Shown piece after piece: positions 1 to 8,947 of a stretch of DNA of 15,109 nt. The position numbers and the translations under genes were made by a program. This stretch comes from SOIA01 sp050116035 (GTDB lineage Bacteria > Acidobacteriota > Aminicenantia > Aminicenantales > Aminicenantaceae). Numbering within the stretch: the stretch's first letter is position 1; every line of letters begins with the position of its first letter. The notes under the pieces were generated by a model. That model made no database searches, had not been told where the DNA came from, and saw only the letters and a list, made by a program, of their open reading frames with translations. The DNA is taken from NCBI GenBank assembly GCA_050116035.1, contig JASFPJ010000045.1:1-15109 (forward strand), given 5' to 3'.

Positions 1-1
1 T

Positions 2-1195
2 CAAATAGTGGATTCTCCCAGCGAAGAGCCGATTCAGGTCAACAGTGGACTGGTCTACAAGCGATTCAATGTGGGAATATTCTACTATGGAAGCACTCTG
101 ACTGATGATGAATTGGAAATTTGCCGAAGCAAGCTTGAAAATGAACTTCACGAGGCGACGAAGAATTACTACGCTGTGGAAGCGTTTATAGCCGGGAAGG
201 CACCGCTTCCGCCAGAAGGGCCGACTCATCCCTATTCGGATTGGTGGGAAAGTCTTCCTCACAACCTGAGTGGAACACAGTGGAATGATGACATTCTGAG
301 CCTGGAAGATCCGTTCTATGAAGCGAAGCTGAAACATTTGTGGTACTACCACAATGGCGGAAAAGAAAAGATATTGATGGAACTTCAGGACATCTATCCA
401 GCTCTGTGGAACGGAGAGGATCTAACCGTTTACTTTACGGATGCAGGTTTTGAGAAAATAGCTGGTGCAGCTGGAAACGGTTTCATAAGCAAGACTTTCT
501 CTTCAGGCCATTGGATAGTAATGGTTAATGGAGAAGAGCAATATAAGGATCCGTCCTCTTGGGAGCAGAATGATCCTGATTTAATCGTCAATGTCTGGAT
601 ACATGAGAGTGGTCATGTCCTTTTTCGTCCCGCAAGCTGGGGGGACGACCAGACAAAGAAACATCCATTTACAACTTTAGTTTATGTGGAAGATAACTCG
701 CGGCCTTTGGCACATAAAAACTGCTATATGAGTTATTATCGCAACCGACATACAAATGAAGATTTATTTTACTTTGATGAACATCTGGCTATTGCCTTAG
801 CAGTATACGCTCCTCCCGATGTGAGTATCGATGTTTCTCCCTCCGAAGCAAACGTTGGTGAGGAGATCACTATTACACTAACCGGACATTCCAAAACCGG
901 CCTCAATGCTATCTGGTGGTGGGGAGAAGATACAGGACATCCTGAAATGGACAAGGCTCACTGGCATGGATTATCAGGGGAGGAAAATGCTTCTCACACC
1001 TGGACCGTTACATTTCCCACTCCCGGAACCTATGTCCTCTGTGCCAATGCAAGAGATATTGAATATCCCAGTGCTGGCGAAGCCCATCAAACATCGGAAG
1101 GAACTGGTATCGTGTGTACTGAGGTGGTTATCACAGGAGGCCAGAAAAAATCCAAGCTGAAAAAAACCAAGAAGAAGAACCACCGCTCATCCTGA
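2..1195 (+). CDS. Zincin-type metallopeptidase with C-terminal Ig/PKD-like domain, 5' end outside window
   Basis: The reading frame is open from the first bases. The first possible start is a GTG at 8 with no ribosome binding site, so the gene most likely begins upstream. Counting that GTG as residue 1, a zinc-binding H-E-S-G-H motif lies at residues 199-203 after a hydrophobic strand. A Cys-Tyr-Met-Ser-Tyr segment at 239-243 resembles a metzincin Met-turn. From about residue 270 to 378 there is a beta-rich domain like PKD/Ig modules of secreted proteins (SPSEANVGEEITITL, then SHTWTVTFPTPGTYVLC). The protein ends in a lysine-rich tail. The HExxH core supports zinc-dependent peptide hydrolysis. 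Export is inferred from the C-terminal domain because the N-terminus is missing. The substrate cannot be told. The position of the third metzincin zinc ligand holds Ala209 rather than His or Asp, so family membership is uncertain. Confidence 0.7.
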   Translation, partial: QIVDSPSEEPIQVNSGLVYKRFNVGIFYYGSTLTDDELEICRSKLENELHEATKNYYAVEAFIAGKAPLPPEGPTHPYSDWWESLPHNLSGTQWNDDILSLEDPFYEAKLKHLWYYHNGGKEKILMELQDIYPALWNGEDLTVYFTDAGFEKIAGAAGNGFISKTFSSGHWIVMVNGEEQYKDPSSWEQNDPDLIVNVWIHESGHVLFRPASWGDDQTKKHPFTTLVYVEDNSRPLAHKNCYMSYYRNRHTNEDLFYFDEHLAIALAVYAPPDVSIDVSPSEANVGEEITITLTGHSKTGLNAIWWWGEDTGHPEMDKAHWHGLSGEENASHTWTVTFPTPGTYVLCANARDIEYPSAGEAHQTSEGTGIVCTEVVITGGQKKSKLKKTKKKNHRSS

Positions 1196-1444
1196 CTCCG
1201 TACTTGCTGGTTTGCCTCTCTCGGAAAGTGAGGTTAGCCAAATCTTCCTATCATTTACTCATGTACTCTCCAACAAAGCGAAGAGAAAGGATATGACTAC
1301 AAAAAATCTTCAGAATGGTGATTGTGCGCGCAGCCAAAATCATACCCGGAATCCCCTACAGCATCCTCCAGAAATAGAGGAAAAAGACATAGACAAAAAC
1401 GAATGTACTGTATTTTTAAAGCTCTGTAATTTCTAAATTTATCC

Positions 1445-4400
1445 CTACTTCTTCTTTTTCACAGTGCGGTCTTCATAGGCCGGGCGTGAGGGTTTAGCCG
1501 GTCCCTGTTTCTCGATCATTTTGAGCACCTCATCAACAGCGCGCTGGAGCTGGGGATCGATTCCTTTGGCCAAAAGGGCCGGATCTTCTTTGACTTCGAT
1601 ATCTGGGTCAACGCCGTAGCCTTCTTTGAACCACTTGCCGTCAGGGTCGTACATGCGGAACGTCGGTACGGTCACAACACCGCCGTCTATGAGAGAAGGA
1701 ATTCCACTCATTCCGATGAGTCCGCCCCAGGTGCGTGACCCGATGAGCGGGCCGAGTCCGGCTTTGCGGAAGTAATCGGGAAAAGCGTCTCCGCCCGAAC
1801 CGCTCCAGCCGTTGATGAGCATGGCTTTGGGCCCGAAATGTCCCACAGGGGGCCATTGCCAGTCCCTGCCATCGCGGACTGCCCAGAAGGCCAATGCTGG
1901 TCTCTTCAGGAGCTCAATGAAACGGTCCGGGATCTGGCCGCCGCTGTTAAAACGCTCGTCAACAATCAACCCGTCTTTGTGGAACTGGGCCGCGAACTGG
2001 CGCACGAGCATGTTCTGTCCGCCGATACTTGTATCCTGCACATAGATGTATCCGATGCGCCCTCCTGATTGGTCTTCGACAGACCTGCGGTTCTCCTCGA
2101 TCCAGGCGAGATGCCTGAGACGTGTTTCATCCCGGAGAGTTTCAATGATAACCTTTCTGGCCCCTTCTGCATTTGGCTTGGAGTTAACCGTGAGTTCGAC
2201 CGTCTTTCCAGCCAGACCCTGGAAGGCTGCCCACGGGTCTTTTGAAGTATCCAGGGGCATGCCGTTTACAGCCAGTATATAATCACCTTCTTTGACCTTG
2301 ACTCCGGGTCTATTGAGGGGGGAGCGGACTTCGCTTTCGAACGAAGCGCCATCGATAATCTTGGCAATGCGAAAAGCGCCGCTGTTGAGCTCCCAGTCTA
2401 CTCCGAGGTAGCCGACATTGACTCGAGCTGCGGATTCAGCGTCGCCGCCACCACGGTAAGTGTGGGAAGAATTGAGCTCAGCGATGAGCTCTCCGATGAC
2501 ATAGTTGACATCCCATCGAGTGACAGCATCCTTGAGAAGTGCGCCGTACTGGTTTCGCATGGCCTCCCAGTCAACACCGTGCATACCTTTATCATAGAAG
2601 AAATCTCGACACAGTCTCCAGGCATCATTAAAGATCTGCTTCCATTCAGCCTTTGGGTCAACGTGCATCTCGAGTTCGTTTATCCGGAGTCTTTTTTGCA
2701 TGTTCTGCTTGGGTTTTATGTCGATAATGGCTGCATTCTGCCTCTTCCAGACAAGAGCTTTTTTCCCATCCGCAGAAAGACGGTAGCCATCCACATCATC
2801 GAGAATGGTCTGTTCCTTGCGTTCTTTGAGGTCGTAGTAGACGAGGGCATTTTTGTTATCGCCGGAACCGGTGCGCGGATACCGTATGTAGAGCACCTTG
2901 CCCGGGATAGAGTAAAGACCGGAGTAATTTCCGGCCCGCGGAGGAAGCACGACCAGGCGCTGTTCAAAGTCTTTGACCTCGATTTCAACCGCTTTTGTCT
3001 CTTCTTTGTCGGGTTCTTTTTCTTTTTTCTTCTTTTTCTTCTTCTCGGGCTCTTTGACTTTGGGTTCCTCTTTTTTCACTTCTTCTTCATCGTTCCGGGG
3101 GGCGAGTGGGGAGGGAATGTCGGATTTGAGCGAGACGGCGACGATGTTTGTTGTATTAGCATAGATGAAAGAATTATCCACATCGCTGTAGATGGGACTG
3201 AATGTGCGGTTAGAAAGGAAGTAGAGATACTTGCCGTCCGGGTCAAAAACAGGCTGGAAGTCGCCGTAAAAACCGGCTGTCACCTGATACCGTTTATTTT
3301 CTCTGGTATCATAGAGAAAGATGTTTCCTTGTCTGTTTTCATCTCCCCGAGAGTAAGCCAGCCAGCGGCTGTCAGATGACCAGTCAGGTTTGAAGTTTCG
3401 GAGCGCTCCTTCGTACATCCAAAGTCCCTGGTCGACTCTGTAGGTCTTTTTTGTATCCCGATCAAAAATACGGATGGTCATGGTCTGGTCAACGAAGGCG
3501 ATTTTCTTGCTGTCCGGAGACCAGTAGATCTGGTATCTGTAGCCTGGACCGTAGGAGGTAAGCGTCTGCTCTCCCGAGCCGTCATTGGCGTTGCAGATTG
3601 TGAGCTCATACTCGCCAGAGCGGTCGCTCCAGTAGGCGACATACTTGCCGTCAGGGGACCAGGCCGGGTAACGTTCTGCACTGCCCGGATTAGCGGTGAG
3701 GTTGCGGACAGGGCCGTGTTCGGCGGGCACAGTGAAGACATCTCCGCGAGCCTCGAAAAGGGCACGTTTTCCTTGGGGAGAGAGCCAGGCATTCGCAACC
3801 ATTCTGGATACATTGACCGTTCTGGGTCGAAGAGTGACCTGGTCGGTGACCAGCTTAATGTCCACCTGGATTTGTTTTTCTGTTTTAAGGTCGAGCAGAT
3901 AGAGCTTTCCTCCGGCCTCAAAAACAACATCCGAGGCTCCGATAGCCGGGAAGTGGATGTCAAAATCTTTAAAATGAGTGACCTGGCGGGCCTTTTCGGT
4001 CTTCAGGTCTATAGCCCAGATGTTGTGGCGCTGGTTCGGACCGCGGTCAGAAAGAAAGTAGAGGGTATCCCCGTACCACATGGGCTGGGAGTCATTGGCA
4101 ACGTTATCGGTGATTTTTTTGGCTGTTTGATTGATAAGGTCGAACAGCCAGATATCAGGCGCCATACCGCCCCGGTAGCGCTTCCAGGTGCGGAAGTCGC
4201 GGGCAATCGGCATGTAGGCAAGCACCTTGCCGTCCGGAGAGACAGCTCCGAATTCACCATAGGGGACGGGAAGCTTTTCTGGAAGGCCGCCGCTTTGTTC
4301 GAGGCGGTAAAACTGGCTGTAGCGCTGGCGGCCGCTGGCCATGGATGAGGCATAGAGGAGACCTTTGCCATCCGGATACCAGTCGAGGATTAAATCTGCC

Positions 4401-4729
4401 ATACCGTGGTGGGTGAGCCTGTTAACCTCTCCTCCCATGAAGGGGATGAGGTATATATCAGTGTTCCCGTCGTAATTCGCGCTGAAGGCGATCTTCGAGC
4501 CGTCCGGAGAAAAGCGGGGGAACATTTCCTCGCCTCTTGGGGAACTGAGCCTGTGGGCTGTGCCGCCTTGTTTAGCCACAACCCAGATATCACCGGCATA
4601 CACAAAGCAGATGTGGGTGGCTGAGACATCGGGGTAGCGGAACATACGCGCGTTAACCTGCGCTTGGATAAAAGCTGGGCTGGTCAATAGAAAAACGACT
4701 GCCAAAAACCAAAAGAATGCTTTTTTCAT
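1445..4729 (-). CDS. Exported tricorn-type protease (beta-propellers + PDZ + S41-like core)
   Basis: This 1094-residue product matches the usual tricorn length of about 1070. An ATG lies four codons upstream at 4741, but the ATG at 4729 is preferred: it follows a GGAGGGA ribosome site with good spacing and begins a clear signal peptide (MKKAFFWFLAVVFLLTSPAF, cleavage near IQA-Q). Residues ~30-680 are PD40/WD40-like propeller repeats (SPDGKYVAYWSDRSGEYEL and similar). Residues ~686-765 form the C1 helical domain, ~770-855 a PDZ domain and ~890-1090 the C2 catalytic domain. The tricorn tetrad is visible: Ser755-His756 (LNSSHTY), Ser978 (GSGGD) and Glu1036 (EGYGVDPD), nearly the spacing of archaeal Ser745/His746/Ser965/Glu1023. 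A lysine/glutamate-rich linker fills residues 541-587. Tricorn cuts oligopeptides released by larger proteases; here a periplasmic or secreted peptide-degrading role is inferred. It is transcribed alone, divergently from the permease at 5006. Confidence 0.93.
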   Translation of the reverse strand: MKKAFFWFLAVVFLLTSPAFIQAQVNARMFRYPDVSATHICFVYAGDIWVVAKQGGTAHRLSSPRGEEMFPRFSPDGSKIAFSANYDGNTDIYLIPFMGGEVNRLTHHGMADLILDWYPDGKGLLYASSMASGRQRYSQFYRLEQSGGLPEKLPVPYGEFGAVSPDGKVLAYMPIARDFRTWKRYRGGMAPDIWLFDLINQTAKKITDNVANDSQPMWYGDTLYFLSDRGPNQRHNIWAIDLKTEKARQVTHFKDFDIHFPAIGASDVVFEAGGKLYLLDLKTEKQIQVDIKLVTDQVTLRPRTVNVSRMVANAWLSPQGKRALFEARGDVFTVPAEHGPVRNLTANPGSAERYPAWSPDGKYVAYWSDRSGEYELTICNANDGSGEQTLTSYGPGYRYQIYWSPDSKKIAFVDQTMTIRIFDRDTKKTYRVDQGLWMYEGALRNFKPDWSSDSRWLAYSRGDENRQGNIFLYDTRENKRYQVTAGFYGDFQPVFDPDGKYLYFLSNRTFSPIYSDVDNSFIYANTTNIVAVSLKSDIPSPLAPRNDEEEVKKEEPKVKEPEKKKKKKKEKEPDKEETKAVEIEVKDFEQRLVVLPPRAGNYSGLYSIPGKVLYIRYPRTGSGDNKNALVYYDLKERKEQTILDDVDGYRLSADGKKALVWKRQNAAIIDIKPKQNMQKRLRINELEMHVDPKAEWKQIFNDAWRLCRDFFYDKGMHGVDWEAMRNQYGALLKDAVTRWDVNYVIGELIAELNSSHTYRGGGDAESAARVNVGYLGVDWELNSGAFRIAKIIDGASFESEVRSPLNRPGVKVKEGDYILAVNGMPLDTSKDPWAAFQGLAGKTVELTVNSKPNAEGARKVIIETLRDETRLRHLAWIEENRRSVEDQSGGRIGYIYVQDTSIGGQNMLVRQFAAQFHKDGLIVDERFNSGGQIPDRFIELLKRPALAFWAVRDGRDWQWPPVGHFGPKAMLINGWSGSGGDAFPDYFRKAGLGPLIGSRTWGGLIGMSGIPSLIDGGVVTVPTFRMYDPDGKWFKEGYGVDPDIEVKEDPALLAKGIDPQLQRAVDEVLKMIEKQGPAKPSRPAYEDRTVKKKK

Positions 4730-4732
4730 TAT

Positions 4733-4739
4733 TCCCTCC
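4733..4739 (-). promoter_or_regulatory. Ribosome binding site deciding the tricorn start
   Basis: On the minus strand GGAGGGA ends three bases before the ATG at 4729, so its GGAGG core sits about 5 bases away. The alternative ATG at 4741 would place this site inside the coding region, so the downstream ATG with the signal peptide is the likely start. Confidence 0.8.
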
Positions 4740-4940
4740 ATTTAGAATCTTACTGATTGAAACTTCACAGTGTAGAACGAGAAAATTTTTAAAATGTTCA
4801 CTCCTAATTTCTTATTTATGCCAGTAAAAAAAAAGAAAACATACAAAGAACACGAAATAGCAATATTAGTATCTTTTCAAGACGAAATCAATAATTTGTA
4901 AATCTGGGATACTTCTATATTCCATTTTAAGAACTTCTTC

Positions 4941-4989
4941 TGGACAAAACCGTATTCAATATATGATATTTGTATTCATCTAATGAATA
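4941..4989 (+). promoter_or_regulatory. Candidate promoter and 17-bp dyad upstream of the first permease
   Basis: In the AT-rich divergent region a possible -35 (TGGACA, 4941-4946) precedes a -10-like TATGAT (4962-4967) with a short 15-bp spacer. Immediately downstream lies a perfect 7+7 inverted repeat with a 3-bp centre: TATTCAT (4973-4979), CTA, ATGAATA (4983-4989). A dyad just after a -10 element is a typical repressor site. No regulator can be assigned from the sequence. The promoter hexamers are weak; the dyad is exact. Confidence 0.4.
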
Positions 4990-5005
4990 AAACGAATAAA
5001 AAATA

Positions 5006-7423
5006 ATGCTGAAAAACTATATTAAGATTGCTCTCCGGAACATAGTTCGTCACAAAGGATACACTTTTATCAATATCTTCGGTCTGGCCACAGGAATCAT
5101 CTGCTGTCTTCTCATCCTGGTTTATGTGCAGGACGAATTAAGCTATGACAGATATCACGAAAAGGCTGCTCAGATCTACAGGATCATCAATGCCGGTGTA
5201 ATCCGCGGCAATCATATCGAAATGCCTTTAGTCTCCGGCCCCTGGGGACCGGCAATGGTTGAAGAATTACCCGAAGTCCTGAAGGCTGTGCGGATAAAAC
5301 CGCCTGATTCCAGGTGGGTGATTGAGCACGGAGAAAGAAGATTTCCCGAGAAGGGATTGTATTTTACAGACCCAACATTTTTTGAGGTCTTTGATGTCGA
5401 AATGGTTGTGGGAAACCCTGCACATGTGCTCGATGCACCTTTTTCAATGGTGATCACCGAAGAAATGGCTGAAAAATATTTCGGCAGCGAAGATCCCATC
5501 GGAAAGATTATCGTCGGTGATAATTGGATGAACTTCAATATCACTGGCATAATGAGAAAACACCCGCCATCCACCCATATGAACTATGATTTCCTGGTCA
5601 ATTTTGAAACTCTTAATCGAGCCGTCGATCCCATTAATAAACAACCTTATTACGGCGATCTCTCCACGAACTGGCAGAATTTCCGAATTTACACATATCT
5701 TCTGCTCGATGCACATGCCGACCCTGCTGCCGTCGAAGCGAAGATGCGAACCCTTATCGAAGAACGACTCGGAAAAATGCTGAGAATCGCTGGGGTCGAA
5801 CTGAATCCTTATCTCCAGAAATTGACGGACATTCATCTCAAGTCAGATCTTGAAGGAGAGATTGGGCCTACCGGTGATGAAAGCTATATTTATATCTTTT
5901 CTGCTGTGGCCATTTTTATACTCTTGATCGCCTGCATCAACTTCATGAACCTCTCTACTGCCCGTTCGGAAAACCGGGCCAAAGAGGTCGGAATACGAAA
6001 AGCCGTGGGTGCCGACAGAGTCCAGTTGATGAAGCAGTTTCTAGGTGAGTCCATAATTTTTACTTTTTTTGCATCAGTGATTGCCGGAATCGCTGTTTTA
6101 TTTTTATTGACCCCCTTCAATACAATTGCGGAAAAAAATATATCCGCTTCAAGCCTGATAAATGGACAGACGACTATATTATTAATCGGTTTGGTCCTTA
6201 TGGTCGGATTTGTCTCCGGTAGTTATCCGGCTTTTCTTTTATCCGCGTTCAGACCCGCTGAAGTCTTGAGCGGCAAGAAATATAAAGGAGCTTCAGGTGG
6301 TTTATTGAGAAAGATCCTTGTTGTCGTCCAATTTTCCATTTCTGTGTTTCTGATCATTGGCCTCAGCGTCATATACAGCCAGATGGGATATATCAAGAGC
6401 AGGCCTCTTGGTTACGATAAGGAAAACATCTTGGCTGTTCCGCTCTCCGATCCCGCTCCAAGATCCACTTATGAATCCTATAAAACCACACTTCTTTCAA
6501 ACAGCCATGTCAAGAGTGTCTCCGCGGCGTCGACACTACCCGGAGGATTATTCGGGATAGCTTTGCTGAGGCCAGTCGGACGTCCACCGAATGAAAATTT
6601 GACTGTCCAGATTATGACTGTTGATTATGATTTTATTGAGACACTCGGCATAGAGCTTCATGAAGGCAGGGATTTTTCAAGAGAATTCACAACTGACTTG
6701 AACAGGGCTTTGCTGTTGAATGAAGAGGCAGTCAAGCAATTCGGGTTTGATTCAGGCCTGGATAAAAGACTTTCACCCGGGGGGCTGATCAATCTTCCTG
6801 TGATCGGTGTGTTGAAAGACTATTACTTTAAATCCCTTCATCAAAAGATCGAACCTTTTGCCCTGTCATTAGCGACTGAACAGGCTTTTAACTGGGTGTT
6901 CATCAAAACAACGGAAGAAAGCATGCCAGAGGTTATGCAGTTCTCGGAACAAGAATGGCGCAGAATAAATCCAGGCCATCCTTTTGAATACACATTTGTG
7001 GACAGGGAAAACGATATGATGTATCAGTCTGAAATGAAATTAAGCCGACTATCGAGCATCTTTACCATAATAGCAATATACATCGCCTGTCTCGGTCTGT
7101 TTGGCCTGGCTTCTTTTACTGTCGTGCAGAGAACAAAGGAAATCGGTATGAGAAAGATTCTCGGCGCGTCTACCGGTGGGATAGTCCTCATTTTATCGAA
7201 AGAATATGTCAAATGGGTTGTTCTCGCTAATGTTTTTGCCTGGCCTCTGGCTTATTACTTAATGCGGAGGTGGCTTGAAGGATTTGCCTACCACACAAGT
7301 CTGAACATTATGGCCTTTTTTGCCTCGGGCATACTGGCACTGTTTATTGCGCTCTTAACGGTGAGTTTTCAAACATTCAAAGCCGCCACAGCCAATCCCG
7401 TGGATTCGCTGCGATATGAATGA
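5006..7423 (+). CDS. Orphan MacB/FtsX-type ABC transporter permease, duplicated-domain type
   Basis: This 805-residue protein shows eight likely membrane helices: ~19-42, 290-312, 349-370, 389-412, 435-458, 683-706, 735-755 and 767-788. Two large extracytoplasmic MacB-PCD-like domains follow helix 1 and helix 5. Each FtsX half has the cytoplasmic coupling segment: NRAKEVGIRKAVGA after helix 2 and RTKEIGMRKILGA after helix 6. This is the 4+4 helix layout of the duplicated orphan permeases known from Acidobacteria (ADOP-type), in which one chain equals two MacB-like permeases. No ATP-binding subunit is encoded in the window, so an ATPase in trans or an ATP-independent sensory role remains open. 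The ATG at 5006 starts the typical MLKNYIKIALRNIVRHKGYTF N-terminus minus any prefix domain; its ribosome site is weak. It runs divergently from the tricorn gene and ends ANPVDSLRYE. Confidence 0.9.
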   Translation: MLKNYIKIALRNIVRHKGYTFINIFGLATGIICCLLILVYVQDELSYDRYHEKAAQIYRIINAGVIRGNHIEMPLVSGPWGPAMVEELPEVLKAVRIKPPDSRWVIEHGERRFPEKGLYFTDPTFFEVFDVEMVVGNPAHVLDAPFSMVITEEMAEKYFGSEDPIGKIIVGDNWMNFNITGIMRKHPPSTHMNYDFLVNFETLNRAVDPINKQPYYGDLSTNWQNFRIYTYLLLDAHADPAAVEAKMRTLIEERLGKMLRIAGVELNPYLQKLTDIHLKSDLEGEIGPTGDESYIYIFSAVAIFILLIACINFMNLSTARSENRAKEVGIRKAVGADRVQLMKQFLGESIIFTFFASVIAGIAVLFLLTPFNTIAEKNISASSLINGQTTILLIGLVLMVGFVSGSYPAFLLSAFRPAEVLSGKKYKGASGGLLRKILVVVQFSISVFLIIGLSVIYSQMGYIKSRPLGYDKENILAVPLSDPAPRSTYESYKTTLLSNSHVKSVSAASTLPGGLFGIALLRPVGRPPNENLTVQIMTVDYDFIETLGIELHEGRDFSREFTTDLNRALLLNEEAVKQFGFDSGLDKRLSPGGLINLPVIGVLKDYYFKSLHQKIEPFALSLATEQAFNWVFIKTTEESMPEVMQFSEQEWRRINPGHPFEYTFVDRENDMMYQSEMKLSRLSSIFTIIAIYIACLGLFGLASFTVVQRTKEIGMRKILGASTGGIVLILSKEYVKWVVLANVFAWPLAYYLMRRWLEGFAYHTSLNIMAFFASGILALFIALLTVSFQTFKAATANPVDSLRYE

Positions 7424-7466
7424 AAGATTTCATAATAGGACTTCCCCAACAAAATCATCTAATCTT

Positions 7467-7664
7467 TTAAATTTTCAGTCCAGCCAACCTTTTTCTCACA
7501 TCCTCCACCTCCGGGACACTCGGGTCAATCCCTTTCCAGAGGTCGAGGAATTTCTCATAAAGTCTTTGATGAGACAAGAGGCAAGGTTCGATATCAGTAT
7601 TAGAGAAAGGGCTCACAAGCAGAAAGCAAAGCCTGGCTCCATCCACATAACCACTTACGGGGAT
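7467..7664 (-). pseudogene. Degraded C-terminal fragment of a TPR protein
   Basis: On the minus strand 66 codons (stop included) are open between an in-frame TAA (7665-7667) and the terminal TAA (7467-7469). There is no convincing start codon or ribosome site. The last 30 residues (7470-7559) begin YEKFLDLWKGIDPSVPEVED and end RKRLAGLKI. This is the pattern typical of the last helix and tail of TPR proteins, including kinase-TPR proteins, in this kind of genome. The 35 codons before it have no TPR character and include a short hydrophobic stretch (LCFLLV). The reading is a relic whose N-terminal bulk was deleted or scrambled. It points towards the stop of the preceding permease. Confidence 0.6.
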
Positions 7665-7719
7665 TTACGTATAAAGTATCAGCAGTGAAATATTTTACCG
7701 GTTTTTTTTGAGATATCCT

Positions 7720-8856
7720 ATGTCGTTCAATTTGATTTTTTTTATGAATATTATTTCTGTGTTTCTGCTAATATTTTTTTCTATCTTTCTGGTTACCCGT
7801 AAAAAGCAATCCAGGCTCAGCAACTTTCTGCTGGCTGGATTCCTGTTCATAAACTCAATCCCTTTCCTCTTTGACATCATCAACTCTCTGGACCTCAAGA
7901 TTTTTAGATCCTTACCGACATTATTTCTGTCATTTTTCAATCTTGATTTCCTAATGGGGCCCCTGATTTACTTGTATACCAAATCAGTGGCTATCAAGGA
8001 TTTTCGCCTGAAGAAAAAAGATTGGCCGCACTTGCTCCCAGTTATTGTGTTCAATCTTTACCTGCTTTTTTCGATCATTCTCAAACAAACCGCTGGTGTG
8101 CCCCAAAGCTTTATCCCCTGGGAGATAACCGCGGCTCTGTTGGCATCCCACCTGCTCCTGGTCATATATGCCTGCCTGTCGGTTAGGGTATTAAGACAGT
8201 TTACAGCTGCCATTAAAAATGTTTATTCATATATCGAGAAAATAAACCTCAACTGGCTGCGGTTTGTCCTTGTGGGCTTCGGGATTATCTGGTTGATGAT
8301 AATCGTCAATTGCCTGGTGCGAATCATGTGGAAAACCCCCATTCCCTCTCTGAATGACATTATCTCAGCAGTGAACTTTGTTGTGTCAATAATAATTATT
8401 TACTATGGATTGACCCAGCCAAAACTATTTACCGGGATTGAGTCAAAATCCAAATATGAAGGATCAACCCTGACCTCCGAAAATGCTAAACTGTATACAA
8501 ACCGATTGAAGGCTTTCATGAATACAGAAAAACCTCACCTGACACCCGCGATAACGATCAATGAACTCTCAGAGAAATTGTCCATGCCTGCCAAACACCT
8601 CTCCCAGCTGGTTAATGAACAGTTCCAGCAAAATTTCTTCGATTTTATAAACAGCTATCGCATCGAGGAAGCCAAAAGATATCTTGTTAAGAAAAGCTAT
8701 CGCAACCTCAATATTTCACAAATTCTCTATGAAGTGGGATTCAACTCCAAGGCCGCCTTTAACCGGGCCTTCTCAAAGCATGTGGGCATGAGCCCTAAAG
8801 AATTCAGAAAGCAATCGCAAGCTCAGGAACTGAGCCTCCTCAGGAACAATCCATAA
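7720..8856 (+). CDS. AraC-family transcriptional regulator with N-terminal seven-helix membrane domain
   Basis: The 378-residue product has seven hydrophobic segments in residues 1-~240 (starting MSFNLIFFMNIISVFLL and ending VSIIIIYYGL). Residues ~255-370 are an AraC/XylS DNA-binding domain with two helix-turn-helix units. The first is ITINELSEKLSMPAKHLSQL. The second is around NISQILYEVGFNSKAAFNRA, followed by the signature GMSPKEFR. A TTG lies four codons upstream at 7708, but the ATG at 7720 with a weak GAG seven bases upstream is preferred. Membrane-tethered AraC regulators of this layout are thought to sense a ligand or envelope state and act on nearby genes. The next gene, 102 bp downstream on the same strand, encodes a Tat-exported ATC-hydrolase-like protein and is the obvious candidate target. 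Ligand unknown. Confidence 0.9.
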   Translation: MSFNLIFFMNIISVFLLIFFSIFLVTRKKQSRLSNFLLAGFLFINSIPFLFDIINSLDLKIFRSLPTLFLSFFNLDFLMGPLIYLYTKSVAIKDFRLKKKDWPHLLPVIVFNLYLLFSIILKQTAGVPQSFIPWEITAALLASHLLLVIYACLSVRVLRQFTAAIKNVYSYIEKINLNWLRFVLVGFGIIWLMIIVNCLVRIMWKTPIPSLNDIISAVNFVVSIIIIYYGLTQPKLFTGIESKSKYEGSTLTSENAKLYTNRLKAFMNTEKPHLTPAITINELSEKLSMPAKHLSQLVNEQFQQNFFDFINSYRIEEAKRYLVKKSYRNLNISQILYEVGFNSKAAFNRAFSKHVGMSPKEFRKQSQAQELSLLRNNP

Positions 8857-8947
8857 TAAATTTTAAAAAAAAAGTCTCACTTCAGGAGATGAGGCGAATA
8901 TATTTTTATTTGCATTATTATAGATATTGAAAAGGATTTTTGAAAAC

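Noticed and set aside
1212..1436. A 74-codon plus-strand ORF between the peptidase and tricorn genes
   Set aside because: No ribosome site, no recognisable domain and unbiased composition. The interval appears to be plain intergenic DNA.
3014..3046. The poly-lysine codon run as a sign of frameshift or assembly error
   Set aside because: The frame stays open on both sides with matching propeller sequence, and charged linkers of this kind are plausible in bacterial tricorn homologues.
2462..3379. A 305-codon plus-strand ORF opposite the tricorn gene
   Set aside because: It is a shadow of the minus-strand gene. It has no family features, and its poly-Phe/Leu stretch is the antisense of the lysine-rich linker.
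3716..4348. A 210-codon plus-strand ORF opposite the tricorn propeller
   Set aside because: The opposite strand encodes regular PD40 repeats with a signal peptide and ribosome site; this frame has neither.
7416..7688. A 90-codon plus-strand ORF overlapping the permease stop
   Set aside because: It is antisense to the TPR relic, and its start lies within the permease C-terminus without a ribosome site.
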